Below are positions 1 through 11,479 of a DNA stretch of 64,000 nucleotides, piece after piece. The stretch's first letter is position 1. Every line of letters starts with the position of its first letter. The notes beneath the pieces are model-generated. The model saw nothing but the letters and a program-made list of their open reading frames with translations, had not been told where the DNA came from and did not search any database. A program made the translations under genes and the position numbers. This DNA comes from Lutraria lutraria (lineage: Eukaryota > Mollusca > Bivalvia > Venerida > Mactridae), in the NCBI GenBank assembly GCA_964023205.1, contig OZ026838.1, positions 24,021,843 through 24,085,842 of the forward strand, written 5' to 3'.

Positions 1-105
1 CATGGGAACAAGATTGTAAATAAGTATTTAGTTACTTTAATGTTTTATTTTGTTAAATATACTGATTTTAATCATTGACTTATACTAGTATTTCGTTATT
101 TATAC

Positions 106-807
106 CTTCTACGTCGTTGTTGGTGCAAACTGATTGGCCGAACACGCACCACTCGTCCACCGACCACACTGACGAAGAAAACCAATGTCGGCTAATATAG
201 TCTAATAGAGAGTTGAGGTTTTCGCTTGTGTTGAAATCTACCATTGTTTCAAATGTGGGCCTTATATGTTCCTTTGGTAGAAATGGGAGACTTAACAATT
301 TGCTAATGTAAACATGAGTCGCCTGATCTCGTATATACTGGGTGGCCAGTCCAAGACTCTGAAAATATATGTGTGTAAATAGTTTCATAAATAACATAAT
401 CATACAATGTTTGTTAGTGTAAGTTATTAAGATACGTAAGTCAATACTAAATGAAAATATATATGCTAAAATGGTATTAATGTTTGATTTTCGTGAAATT
501 AGTAACATTAAAAATAAATGGTATGCGATCTTTGTTTGGAAAACGATCTATATTTTTATAACATTTGAAGCTGAAAAATCGATTGTTATGAATGTGATTG
601 ACTTTGTATTGGACTATGAGCTTGTGATAAATAAGTATAGATAAAACGCAATACCAGCACATGGTCCGATACAGCCTGTCCCCAATGGAAGGCACAGCCC
701 GACAATGTTATACCAGGAAAAGTATGGCGAGCTGCCTTCCAGATGGCTTTCTCATAATCCACCACCATTCCCTCAAGCATGTTAACTCCTAGCATCTTCT
801 TAACACT
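106..807 (-). CDS. MULE-type transposase-derived gene, two internal exons (partial)
   Basis: Two exons join in one frame on the minus strand. Exon 655-807 follows a consensus acceptor (TTTAATTTCAG) and ends at CTG|GTATTG. Exon 106-358 follows TATATTTTCAG and ends at GAAG|GTATAA, in phase 1. The first exon has the MULE catalytic block (VDYEKAIWKAA, with the family's second catalytic Asp, then GCAFHWGQAV). The second continues LGLATQYIRDQ, LLSLPFLPKEHI and ends NNDVEG, where family members usually continue with Trp. This is the RNase H-fold MULE transposase, found in mobile elements and in domesticated host genes. Neither exon has a stop or frameshift, unlike every other coding region here. The 3' exons lie beyond the left edge; the upstream exon with the first catalytic Asp was not found before 1740. 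Element or host gene cannot be decided from here. Confidence 0.72.
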
Positions 808-1737
808 CTGAAATTAAACAATATACATAATTATTTTTATTATCTTATTTATTATTTATTAGTTACATGTACTAATAATATTGTTGATGTTCAGTATAGC
901 TACTATACAGTGCAGAGAGACAATAATTCAACATGCAATATATGTACTGTAAAGACATTAGAAACATTGAGTTTAAATATACAATCGGTGAGATAATTTT
1001 ATCACAGTTTTGTTGCTGCAACAGTTTGTACATCTTTCATGTCACCGATTAACATCAAATTATTTGTTAATTGTTGGATTATTAATTAACATACCATCTA
1101 CATGATTAATTGTATAAGCGTTCATTGGGAGGCAAACCGATATTTAATAATCACACTATTTATGTCTGTAAATCATTGATTGAAATATGTGTTGGATTAA
1201 AAACTATCAATGCATTAAAATACTTAAAGGCGATAATCACCATTAGTTAGGTAAATAATCGTAAACGCGTTAATTGAGTGCTAATATATACTATTGTATT
1301 CACAAGTTAAGTATATAAGTGCATTATCAATTAAAATATGTGTTCAAATACTTTATTTAAAGCAAAAAATATTAAATATATTTAAAATTTATAAAAATAA
1401 TCTTATATATACGCTATAATTGATTATTGGTATACGCTAGTTTAGGTCAACAAAGAGTAATACTCACTCACTCACACACACACACACACACACACCAAAA
1501 TACAAGTCAATTAGCTATACACATTTATTCAAAACAACAATATAATTCCATCAAAGTATGTATTGCAAATATACATTTAAAGGGAATATTCTGCAAGTAT
1601 TTGAACTTTTGAAGTCTTCTCTCCTATCTACTGTGAATGACGTGAATAGTGTTCAATTTAGCATCTGATTCACCTGAAACATACAAATGCATACAGGTAG
1701 TATGCATGTTTGTCTCCGACACACAAAAAAAATTTGA
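808..1737. other. AT-rich stretch without recognisable gene
   Basis: No conserved protein segment is visible in either direction. It probably represents intron or flank of the MULE-derived gene. The only distinct feature is the CA microsatellite at 1472-1495. Confidence 0.5.
1472..1495 (+). repeat. (CA)n microsatellite
   Basis: About twelve uninterrupted CA units, preceded by imperfect CACT units. Confidence 0.95.
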
Positions 1738-2050
1738 AAGTCAAAACGCCCCCATCAAAAGAACCATATTTGGGTCACAAAATATGCAATTTATGTTCAA
1801 TTTAATCTAAAAATACACAAATAAAACAAACAATAGAAAAAAATATTTTCAAATAATGAGGGCGTTTTATGGGGGCATTTCAACCATCGATGGGGGTGTT
1901 TTGACCAAATTGGTGGGGTTTCAACTTGGGGGAGTTTTGACATGGAGGCGTTTTGACATGAAATTGTACAATCCATTGCATAGATATTCACTTAAATATT
2001 TTGCTTGGGAATGCCCTACCACTAAGGCCATGACTCAAGATATGTAACAC
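1738..2050. repeat. Flank with degenerate GGGGGCGTTTTGAC motifs
   Basis: The motif GTCAAAACGCCCCCATC at about 1740 is repeated in the opposite orientation several times from about 1859 to 1965 (GGGCGTTTTATGGGGGC, GGGGGTGTTTTGACC, GGGGGAGTTTTGAC, GGAGGCGTTTTGAC). About 148 bp of this flank, from 1903 to 2050, recurs at roughly 99% identity at 10182-10326. It lies outside the TTAA element boundary, so it marks a segmental duplication, not an element end. Confidence 0.7.
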
Positions 2051-2371
2051 TTAAGGTAGTTCGCGGTGTTGCTCGGCAAAAAAGAAAATTTGTTCGAATG
2101 ACATGGAATTTGGAGGAATTGTACCCGAAGTAGCAGCGCTTACGAAAATTTTGTTCTTTTTACAGTTTGACGTCGGTAACCTAGCAACTTAATGACGTTA
2201 AAACGCCATCTAGCGGCACTAGCTATGTGAACGACTCGTTGCACTTTTCCCCTTGTAGCTTTGCTATAAATTGTCATAAATTGAAAATTCAAACTTTGCG
2301 GATGAGCGAATGCCTCGGTCTACCGAGTGGTCATCATCTATACTTTGAATATCCATGACCGCCCGGCGTGT
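2051..2371 (+). repeat. Left inverted-repeat arm of the TTAA element (first copy)
   Basis: It begins TTAA (2051-2054) then GGTAGTTCGCGGTGTTGC and runs to GACCGCCCGGCGTGT, where the gypsy LTR starts. It is nearly identical to 10327-10647 and is matched in inverse orientation, more divergently, by 14500-14821. TTAA on the outer side suggests a piggyBac-like (or other TTAA-targeting) transposon. No transposase is present. Confidence 0.75.
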
Positions 2372-2996
2372 TGTAACATAACTCTTGTTGTTGGATTAAA
2401 ATAAAATAATGCAGTACTTCGCTTTCAACGTTCTTTATTCTCCGCGACCAAATTAAAATATTAATTAAATTCAATGAGTACCGTTTTCAATTTCATACTG
2501 ATCTTACTTCCGTTCGTACTCCCGTTCGTACTAACTTTCATACTCTCTTTCAAAGTGTGGTCAAACTTTCACATAGGATGTCCAAAAGTGTTTTGACAGT
2601 TGGGTGGTCCTTGTTTTCTGACCAATGGGAATTAAGTTAGAATTTTAATTAACCAATCACTAATGGCTTACGCAACATTGTGCAATTGATCTTTCTTTAA
2701 TGCCATATTGTTTTCGTCTTGCCAAAAGTGAACGGTTATGTTGATAAATATATTCTAAAATTACTTATTAATTATTAGACAACTGTCTCTATATGATCAG
2801 TTCACCACAACAATCAAATACTATCAAGTGCAAACTATCCATCTGAACATACATACAAATGCACGTGCACATCACATGCATAACCTAATTGGTATGCTTC
2901 TCTATCAAGTATGCACTTATAGTCATTTAATTATAAATCAATTCATCAATTATATTTACATATAAAAACAACCATGTATGAGGCCACTATGTTACA
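2372..2996 (-). repeat. Gypsy LTR (3' LTR of the minus-strand element), 625 bp
   Basis: It starts TGTAACATAACTC and ends CACTATGTTACA, the TG...CA ends expected of an LTR, and is preceded by GTGT (2368-2371). By eye it differs from the copy at 10648-11272 at only about five positions, so the two separated recently. The polypurine tract of the element abuts its right end. Confidence 0.9.
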
Positions 2997-3012
2997 CACC
3001 TCCCCTACTTTA
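2997..3012 (-). promoter_or_regulatory. Polypurine tract of the gypsy element
   Basis: Read on the minus strand it is AAAGTAGGGGAGGTG immediately before the LTR start TGTAACATAG. This purine-rich run is the expected primer site for plus-strand DNA synthesis and fixes the inner LTR boundary. Confidence 0.8.
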
Positions 3013-3740
3013 AGAAAATTAACTCAATTAAATTTTCTACTAAATTTTTCAAATGTCTCGTAAAATAGTGTCCTCATTAATAAACATCATAACATGAACG
3101 AAATATAGTTCAATAACAATACTTTATAATTGGATACAATATTAATGTCCTATCAAGGCACATCCTTGAAATGAATTTTACTTTTTTAAAATATAACAGT
3201 TTTCAAAATGTTACAGCACAAAATGTTCACATCGTTGAGGTTCTTGAAGTTATTGTGGTTGTCGTTGTTGTTGTTGATAGTTTCGTCTTCGCGTAATAAG
3301 TGGAATTGGGTTCGTGGTTTGTCTTCACCATTGTAATGTCGTTGTTCTTATGATTGTAATCATCATCTTCATCTTCGGTATTTATATCGTTTTTATCTTC
3401 TTTGATGCTGTTGGTAATTTTAAAGTTTCTCCAAAATTCGTTAAATTTTTCCATTTCCATTTTCCTGGAATGTTCGTTTATCTGTAATATATTTGTATTT
3501 GTACTAAATTTGATTAAACCTAATTATCTTCTGCCACATAAGGAGCACCCCTCTTGAGGAGTATATCTCCGTGGACTTTATTTTCTATATTAAAACTTAA
3601 ATTATCTTCTGCCACATAAGGGGTATGCCTCTTGAGGAGTATATCCCAGTGGACTTTTGTATCCTACACATAATTATAGTTAAAATATATGATACACATA
3701 CTAATGATTATGTACAAATGTTGTGCACTTAAGAGTTCAT
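3013..3740 (-). other. Non-coding 3' region of the gypsy element with a 78-bp duplication
   Basis: It lies between env and the polypurine tract. Two direct copies of a unit beginning ATTATCTTCTGCCACATAAG are at about 3521-3578 and 3599-3658. A 77-codon open frame at 3227-3460 is low in complexity (Asp/Asn-rich, then a Thr run) and resembles no known protein, so I do not call it a gene. Confidence 0.6.
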
Positions 3741-3743
3741 TAT

Positions 3744-5763
3744 TCATTTCATTAACATCTCAAATATGGAAGACATCTTTCTTCCATCATGGTCGCCTGA
3801 TGCGGAAGCTAACCGCTTCTCGGGATTGATAACAACGTCCCCATCATCTTTGGATGACATCGGCATCACAACCTCAGGAGGTTCCTGATCCTCAGCAATC
3901 TCATCATTACAACACTTAGCCAACCAATGAGTTAAATGTTTATACAATTTACGCTTAAAACAACAAATACAAATGAAGCCTAAAGCGACAATAACCCCAA
4001 TAATAATAGCAACATATGTCCCAACAGACATCTTATGAGATTCTACTTCGATTTTTCTATATTTATACCCACATGGTATATGAATGAAGGCATGGGTATT
4101 TCTTTCAAGTGACTCAGTTCTTCTGGCAACTCTAATTTTGTTGTATTAGGAAACATTTTACTGAAATTATGCCATACCCCTACCTTAGACAAAATATGAT
4201 CTCTTATGACAGGACTTAAGTGATCAGGTTTATCAAAAATAACCTCTTGGCGATAAGGTGATATTAATTCAAAGTAATCACTTGACGCCTTACAACCAGG
4301 GTTCAAACTTATTATATCTATAGGGGGATGTACAGTGACATCAGTTACATTGTTTTGACAAACTATGGTAATTTTCAATTGATCATAGGTCCCAATTACC
4401 CAAGTCTTAGAATGCAAATACTCTGCGTATGGTAATTGAGTGTTTAACATTACAACACTTTTGCAATACAATCGGATATTATCTTCTCGTTTTAAAAATA
4501 AAGCAATGACACATGATTTACTCCAGTTTACGGGATAACTCACGGTATTGCTGCTACAGACTCCTAATATTTTATCATTACATTGATTGTTTTCATGATT
4601 GTCCAGTAATACATATCGTGTTCTCATTCAATCTATCATGAATGCCCTTGTCTCAATTGTGTATCTAGCCATCATTTTATGCGGCTTACCATTAATTAAA
4701 GCTACATTTTTCAATGGCATGGGTAGACTAGTTACTTTGTAAAGTTCGTAAGTTTTACGGATATCTATTAATGGAACAGATAAGATTATCATTATCTTGC
4801 TTCCCTTAAGGTATACATCACAATGAAGCGTATTATAGAAGTACCAGATGTTTGTTTTCGGGCTTGCAGGTAATTTCATTGTTCCAGGTAATTTATCTTC
4901 GATCTCGAACAATAGCTGTTTTAAATCTTTAGGTGATATAGTACTAGGTGTTAATTTATTGATACTTAGTTCATTTCTCAAATTCCCCAAGTAAAACAAT
5001 GCATCCTGACTCATTTCTTTTATTTCATCCATGATTAATTTAAACTGTAAGAATGTACTCAAGAACTGTTCTAAGTTTGTTATTTCTTTAACAAGTTCTT
5101 CTTTAATTTCCTTAATTTTTGTATCCAACTTCGTCATTGATCTCACTAAATCTATTATTGTCCTACGATTCTCTGAAATTTGAATTCTTGATATATTCAA
5201 TAGTGTTATACATTGTACTTTCATTTAGATCATGTATTATTTTATCCTGATTTTCAGCTAAAATTTCTACATTTCTATTTATGTTTTCTACATCACTTTC
5301 AGTCAAAGTACCAAATAAAAATGAAGATATTCGCCCGACTACTGGTAGTAATGAACGTTTTGACATATTTGTGTGCGATCCCATTGATCTATAATCATCA
5401 AAATTATTCCTCATGTTTGTTATTGTGTCAAAGATAATGTCAACCTCTTTATTTAAACTGACAAATGTGTAAACATAACCTGATTTATTGTCTTTTTCGG
5501 TAGTAATCAGTAATACCCATTAAGATTTCATTAGTGGAACGTAAGTCATCTTCAATTTTATCCAAGAAAATCTCATATGGTCTCAAGTCATGTATAAACG
5601 TAATTAACCATTTAGAATTACTAATCATGTTTTCATTTGTTTTGTCAAATATTACATTTTCACTCATCCTAAATGCACAGGTTTGGCTAATGTATATAAT
5701 GAAAAAGATGCTTTTAAAATCCATGGCGTAACTAAATGTTGCGCAATCCTGAAATGATAACAA
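3744..5763 (-). pseudogene. env: Envelope fusion protein, F-like, of the gypsy element (broken)
   Basis: The position after pol, a hydrophobic N-terminal signal-like stretch (FKSIFFIIYISQTCAF), a dibasic site followed by LLPVVGRISSFLFGTLT, a long helical segment and a C-terminal membrane anchor (YVAIIIGVIVALGFICICCF) followed by a Lys/Arg-rich tail match the F-type envelopes of insect errantiviruses and the baculovirus F family. The dibasic site would be the furin-type cleavage site and the LFGT block the start of the fusion subunit. Total size, about 650 codons, fits the family. Breaks: frameshifts near 5490, near 5180 and near 4040, and one in-frame TGA at about 4628. Function would be cell entry of a virus-like particle; this copy is dead. 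The assignment rests on motif layout, not on a search. Confidence 0.75.
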
Positions 5764-5837
5764 TCAAAAAGTTACAGGAAGTAAGGACATAATTATATAT
5801 GTATTATTTACAACTTTACTCCTAAACAATTAAAGCC

Positions 5838-8800
5838 TTAAAACAAATCCGAAAGTGCCTTGAAAAGATTTCGCATCTTAACATTTTTATCTTTCCCAGA
5901 CACCTTCTTTACGTTTTTCTTAGTCTTAACTTTGTTGCGAGGCACATTAACCTCATCAACTACCATAGTATTGTCTAACGTACCAACGTCAGTTGAATAA
6001 CTCGATTGGTTAAATTCGGACTTAAGTGACCTAACAGATGTAATTGATTCATTATCTGAACTATGGTCAATCATTGATTCAGAACTCGCAAGTGTATGGG
6101 AATCATCTGAGTGAAAGTTCGTCTGATTCCTTGACTTTATCCTCTTAGCTAATTCCATCAAAGGGATATTTTCTTCATCTTCTGAATTGTCTCGTTCCTT
6201 TTGATACCGTTTAGCTAAGGAAGCTAGTGGTATTTCCTCATCTGAGTCTGACATGGATTCAGAGTCTGATATTTCTGGTGGAATAACATATTGGGTTTTT
6301 CTCAGTGGCCTACCATCTTTTTGTGTTGGTATTTCCCATTCATCTATATTGGCGGATCTCAACATCTCGGCATGAACTCTACTCGTTGATCCATCTAATT
6401 GGTTTTTAATTACATATGATCTCGGTCCAGTTTTCTCTATTATACGGTAGTAAGGCTTCCATTTGATATCTAGTTTACCTTTCCTCTGATTATTCTTGTA
6501 ATATACCGGGTCATTGACTTCAAAATCAATTTGTTTGGTACCTCTATCTGCGTATTTTGCTTGTCTCTTTTTCGCTTTCTTCAAATGCCTTCTTACCAGT
6601 TGGAATGTCTTGTGTTGTTCCTGTAAAGCTATTTGGTGCAATTCTTCACCTTGATATTTTCTTCTAGGTTTCATAAGATTATCTACAGGTAATACTACAT
6701 CTCTATTGTAAAGTAAGAAGAATGGCGAGAATTTTGAAGATTCACTAATACTAAATCTAATAGCCGCTAAAGCTTGAGAAAGATTGAGATCCCAAAGTTG
6801 TTGATTTTCAGTTAAACGTTTTGCTAACACATCATGCAAAGTGCTATGGAACCTTTCTACTTTGGCGTTACTTTGGGGGTGATAGACACTAGTTAATACA
6901 TGGTCAATTCCCAACTGACTCATAGTCTCTCTAACTACCCTATTTACATTCTCAGTACCATTATCTGAAACTATCTGTAATGGACATCCAAATCTAGGAA
7001 ATATTTCTTCAATCAAAAGATGTGCTACAGTATCGGCGGTCTTATCAGGGACTGCAAATGCTTCTGGCCATCCACTAAACCAATCAACAAAAGCTATGAT
7101 GTACTTGTTACCAGACAAAGATTTTGGATATGGTCCAGACAAATCAAGACTTAACTTAGCCATTGGGTAGGGTGGAATGTCAGTTTCTAGTAAGGGCTGA
7201 CGAATCTTCTGTAATGATCTAGTTTGACATACAGTACATGTTGATATGTAACTATGAATTTCTTTGAAAAGGTTAGGCAAAAAATATTTACGTTTAATAG
7301 AATCATAGGTTTTCTGAATTCCCATATGTCCGTTCTCATCATGGTATTGTTTTATCACCAATGCCTTAAGGTGACTGGGTACATACAATCTTAATACTGC
7401 TTCACCATCTGGGTCACCTATATAGTACAATACTTCATCTATGGCAATGTATTTTCTTTGAATATCCTTAGAAGGGTTCTTAGCTGACAAGCTAGCTTTC
7501 AACTGATTAACTACACTATCTTTACTCTGTTCTACATTCATTTTAAACCCAGGTAACAACCCATCAGGTTTCTTTAATGAATTATCTACTGCTAACTCAC
7601 AACTAGCATAATCCTTTGGATTGAATTGTGTTGAGTCAATCACGTTGACTTCAAGAAAATTATCGTTGATCTCTGGACATTCATCTACAACAGTTTCTAC
7701 ACAATCTTGGCTAACAATACTATCTGGTAATCTAGACAACAAATCTGCACAAGTGTTTGTATTACCAGCGATATATTCTACACTACAATCATAACCAGCC
7801 ATACTCAATGCCCATAACTGTATTTTCTTATTCTGCATTGGAGACTCCAGTAAGTACTTAAGTGGCTTATGGTCTGTTTTTATTACAAACGTAGCATTGT
7901 GAAGATAAAAATCTAATATTTGAAGTGCAAAATGAATAGCATATGCTTCTTTTTCGACTGTCGACCATTTACATTGTGACCTACTTAATTTATGAGATAG
8001 GTAGTAAATAGGCTTTTCATTTACTACATTTGGAATGAATGATTCATCTTGGCAACTTTCTTGAGTCAAACAAGCACCAATACAAGTGTCACTTGCATCT
8101 GTGTACAAAGTATATGGTTTATTTGGATCTGGATAAGATAATAACAGAACCACACTAAGACTATCTTTAAGGAACTGAAAGGATTTCTGATGTTCTAATG
8201 TCCACTTAAAACGAGCATGTTTTCTAGTAAGAGCTATAATGGGTTCAGCTATCTGAGAGAAATTAGGTATAAACCTTCTGTAGTAACTACACATTCCTAT
8301 GAATGATCTGACTTGTCTTACACACAGTGGAGCAGGTAACGACCTAATACATTCTACCTTTTCCTGGTCGGGTTTTACGCCATTAACATCTATGATAAAA
8401 CCTAAATAGCGTGTCTGAGTTTGCAAGAAACTTCATTTCTTCAACTTCAGTTTCAACCCATGACTACGTAATCTACTAAAAATGGTCTCTATATGCCTAA
8501 AATGTTCTTCTAAACTAGAGCTAAAGATAAGAATATCATCTAGTAAGCAGTAGCGAAATCATGACAATCTTGCAAAACTACTGACATAAGTTCTTGAAAA
8601 ATAGCAGGCACATTTGAAAGACCAAACGGCATCACATTGAACTCGAATAGACCTTTATGGCAAGCAAATGCTGTCTTTTCCCTGTCATCTGCATCCATGA
8701 GTACCTGCCAATAACCACTTTTTAAATCTAAGGACGTAAAGTACTTAGCTTCACCTAACAAGGTAAGAATGTCATCAATCAAAGGGAGTGGGTACGAATT

Positions 8801-9230
8801 TTTCTTAGTTATCTTATTCAATTTTCTAAAATCTACACAAAAACGTTTACTATTGTCTTTCTTATTCACTATTACTACAGGGAAACTCCATGGTGATCTT
8901 GACCTTTTTATTATATCAGCATTCAGCATCTCATCAATTGCTTTATCAACAACCTGTCTATTATGTAAAGGTGTCCTATAAGGTCGTAACTTAATAGGAT
9001 CATGATCTCCTGTATCTATATATCTTCATGGTCACTGTTTTTGTATGCCCTAAGTCTGAATCTTTATTGGCAAAAATAGTTTTGTTTTTAAGAACAATAT
9101 TTTTAATGTCTTCTTTAAACTGATCAGGCACAATTAGATCATCTAAGTTTAGTTTAAGCTCTGATTTAACATCATTAATTATTGAATTTACATTTTTCAA
9201 TGGTTGATCAATTCTATCAACTCTTGCTAT
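5838..9230 (-). pseudogene. pol: Gypsy pol polyprotein: RT, RNase H, integrase (frameshifted)
   Basis: In order: the pre-RT linker (about 9040-9150), RT with CVDFRKLN, SLDLKSGYWQV and MPFGLSNVPAIF (8540-8929), RNase H with YTDAS and TDHKPLKYLL, then integrase with the HHCC zinc finger (H..GHMGIQKT..CTVCQ), the D,D,E residues (LDLSGPYP, VSDNGTEN, NAKVERFHS) and a GPY/F-like C-terminal module (WKPYYRIIEKTG). The tail is acidic, with two copies of a D/E..IPL..LAKR motif. Breaks: a 4-nt insertion near 8995, a one-base loss at the RT catalytic Asp-Asp box near 8531 and a TGA in place of a likely Cys codon near 8436. The remaining 862 codons from 8426 are open. Protease is missing. Confidence 0.93.
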
Positions 9231-9241
9231 TACATCATGCC

Positions 9242-10181
9242 TTTTTAGCTCACATGTCACAAAGTGACAAAGTGAGCTATTAGGATCACTCTCCGTCCGG
9301 CGTCGTGCGTTATGCATCGTGCGTCGTCAAACTTTTTGTTGTGACCACACTAGGGGCCACATTTTGGGCTCAATTTTAGCAAAACTGGGTCAAAAGGTTA
9401 ATATCAACAAAATCTCGGACGAGTTCAATATTGGGCCATTTGGGGTCAAAAACTAGGTCACCAGGGCCAAATAAGGGAAAACCTTGTGAACACTTTAGAA
9501 ATCACTGTTTTGCATTTATCTTCATGAAACTTTGTCAGAATGTTTATTTTAATAATATGAAGGTCAAGTTTGATAATGGGTAATTTCTGTAGTAAAATTA
9601 GGTCACTAGGGCAAATTGCTGGAAAACCTTGTGAACACTCTAGAAGTCACTGTTTTGATTGGATGATCAGGAAACCTTGTCAGAATGTTTGTCTTCATAA
9701 TATCTTGGACGAGTTCGAACATGGGTCATCTTGGGTCAAAAACTAGGTCGCTAGGTCAAATCTTATGAAAAACCATGTTAACACTGTACATTTCACAGTT
9801 ATTATTGGATCTTCACCAAACTTTGTCAAATCGTTTGTTTTAATGATATAACGGTCAAGTATAAATATGGGTCATCTGGGGTCAATAACTAGGTCACCAG
9901 GTCAAATCTTAGGAAAACTTTGTTAACACTGTAGATGTCACAGTTTTAATTGGATCTTCACCAAACCTTGTCAAAATGTTTGCTTCAATGATATGTGGGT
10001 CAAGGATGAACATGGGTCAGCCGGGTTCAAAAACTGGGTCACAAGGTCAAATCTTAGGTAAAAATCTTGTAAAAGCTCTAAATGTCATGGTTTTGATTGG
10101 ATCTTGGCCAAACCTTGTCAGATTGTTTGTCTTAATGATACTAAGGACAAGTTCAAATATGGGTCACCTAGGGTCAAAAAC
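9242..10181 (+). repeat. Shared-terminus repeat family A, copy A1 (3' truncated)
   Basis: It starts TTTTTAGCTCACATGTCAC with a short hairpin (the GTGAGCT complement follows), then TTAGGATCACTCTCCGTCCGG, then tandem units of about 147 bp, each with AACTAGGTCACCAGGTCAAA-type joints. It sits where gypsy gag and protease should be. It breaks off at about 10181 in the middle of a unit and joins the duplicated flank at a few bases of microhomology. The usual 3' end (GGCCCTCTTGTT) is missing. Confidence 0.85.
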
Positions 10182-10326
10182 CAAATTGGTGGGGTTTCGA
10201 CTTGGGGGAGTTTTGACATGGAGGCGTTTTGACATGAAATTGTACAATCCATTGCATAGATATTCACTTAAATATTTTGCTTGGGAATGCCCTACCACTA
10301 AGGCCATGACTCAAGATATGTAACAC
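10182..10326 (+). repeat. Second copy of the 1903-2050 flank
   Basis: It is nearly identical to 1903-2050 and starts at AAATTGGTGGGG. This sequence is host flank outside the TTAA element. Its presence on both sides of the gypsy internal region means the locus was duplicated, or misjoined in assembly. Confidence 0.85.
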
Positions 10327-10647
10327 TTAAGGTAGTTCGCGGTGTTGCTCGGCAAAAAAGAAAATTTGTTCGAATGACATGGAATTTGGAGGAATTGTAC
10401 CCGAAGTAGCAGCACTTACGAAAATTTTGTTCTTTTTACAGTTTGACGTCGGTAACCTAGCAACTTAACGATGTTAAAACGCCATCTAGCGGCACTAGCT
10501 ATGTGAACGACTCGTTGCACTTTTCCCCTTGTAGCTTTGCTATAAATTGTCATAAATTGAAAATTCAAACTTTGCGGATGAGCGAATGCCTCGGTCTACC
10601 GAGTGGTCATCATCTATACTTTGAATATCCATGACCGCCCGGCGTGT

Positions 10648-11272
10648 TGTAACATAACTCTTGTTGTTGGATTAAAATAAAATAATGCAGTACTTCGCTT
10701 TCAACGTTCTTTATTCTCCGCGACCAAATTAAAATATTAATTAAATTCAATGAGTACCGTTTTCAATTTCATACTGATCTTACTTCCGTTCGTACTCCCG
10801 TTCGTACTAACTTTCGTACTCTCTTTCAAAGTGTGGTCAAACTTTCACATAGGATGTCCAAAAGTGTTTTGACAGTTGGGTGGTCCTTGTTTTCTGACCA
10901 ATGGGAATTAAGTTAGAATTTTAATTAACCAATCATTAATGGCTTACGCAACATTGTGCAATTGATCTTTCTTTAATGCCATATTGTTTTCGTCTTACCA
11001 AAAGTGAACGGTTATGTTGATAAATATATTCTAAAATTACTTATTAATTATTAGACAACTGTCTCTATATGATCAGTTCACCACAACAATCAAATACTAT
11101 CAAGTGCAAACTATCCATCTGAACATACATACAAATGCACGTGCACATCATGTGCATAACCTAATTGGTATGCTTCTCTATCAAGTATGCACTTATAGTC
11201 ATTTAATTATAAATCAATTCATCAATTATATTTACATATAAAAACAACCATGTATGAGGCCACTATGTTACA
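10648..11272 (-). repeat. Gypsy LTR, second copy, 625 bp
   Basis: TGTAACATAACTC...ACTATGTTACA, with the same length and ends as 2372-2996. It is flanked on both sides by GTGT (10644-10647 and 11273-11276). The right arm of the surrounding TTAA element shows the empty site with a single GTGT, confirming a 4-bp target duplication. No internal gypsy sequence touches this copy, so structurally it reads as a solo LTR. Confidence 0.9.
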
Positions 11273-11479
11273 GTGTCGCAAATTAATCGACATCAAAACG
11301 TCATTATGTATACTTTTTTTCGACGTAAAATATTCAGATAAATGCAAATGTAGCTAAAACGCCGTGGTAGAAGTTTTTCAAAAATTAACATTATGCAAAA
11401 CATTCATTTATCTACGCATTGAGCGAAAAAAATCTATACCTCTTCAGGCTACTTTTTTCAGTATCGTAACGTTTCCTGC

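Larger units (their letters stand above)
2372..9241 (-). mobile_element. Ty3/gypsy LTR retrotransposon with env, 5' part missing
   Basis: The order on the minus strand is pol (RT, RNase H, integrase), env, polypurine tract, LTR, which is the order of an envelope-carrying gypsy element. The 3' LTR is 2372-2996. Gag, protease and the primer binding site are absent: the internal region stops at 9242, where a shared-terminus repeat begins. Pol and env both carry frameshifts and stops, so this copy cannot be autonomous. Integrase-last order and the RT motifs support Ty3/gypsy over Copia or BEL. An LTR of equal length at 10648-11272 lies on the far side of the gap. Confidence 0.9.

Noticed and set aside
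3227..3460. 77-codon open frame after env
   Set aside because: Low complexity (Asp/Asn and Thr runs), no start context or motif; probably non-coding 3' region of the gypsy element.
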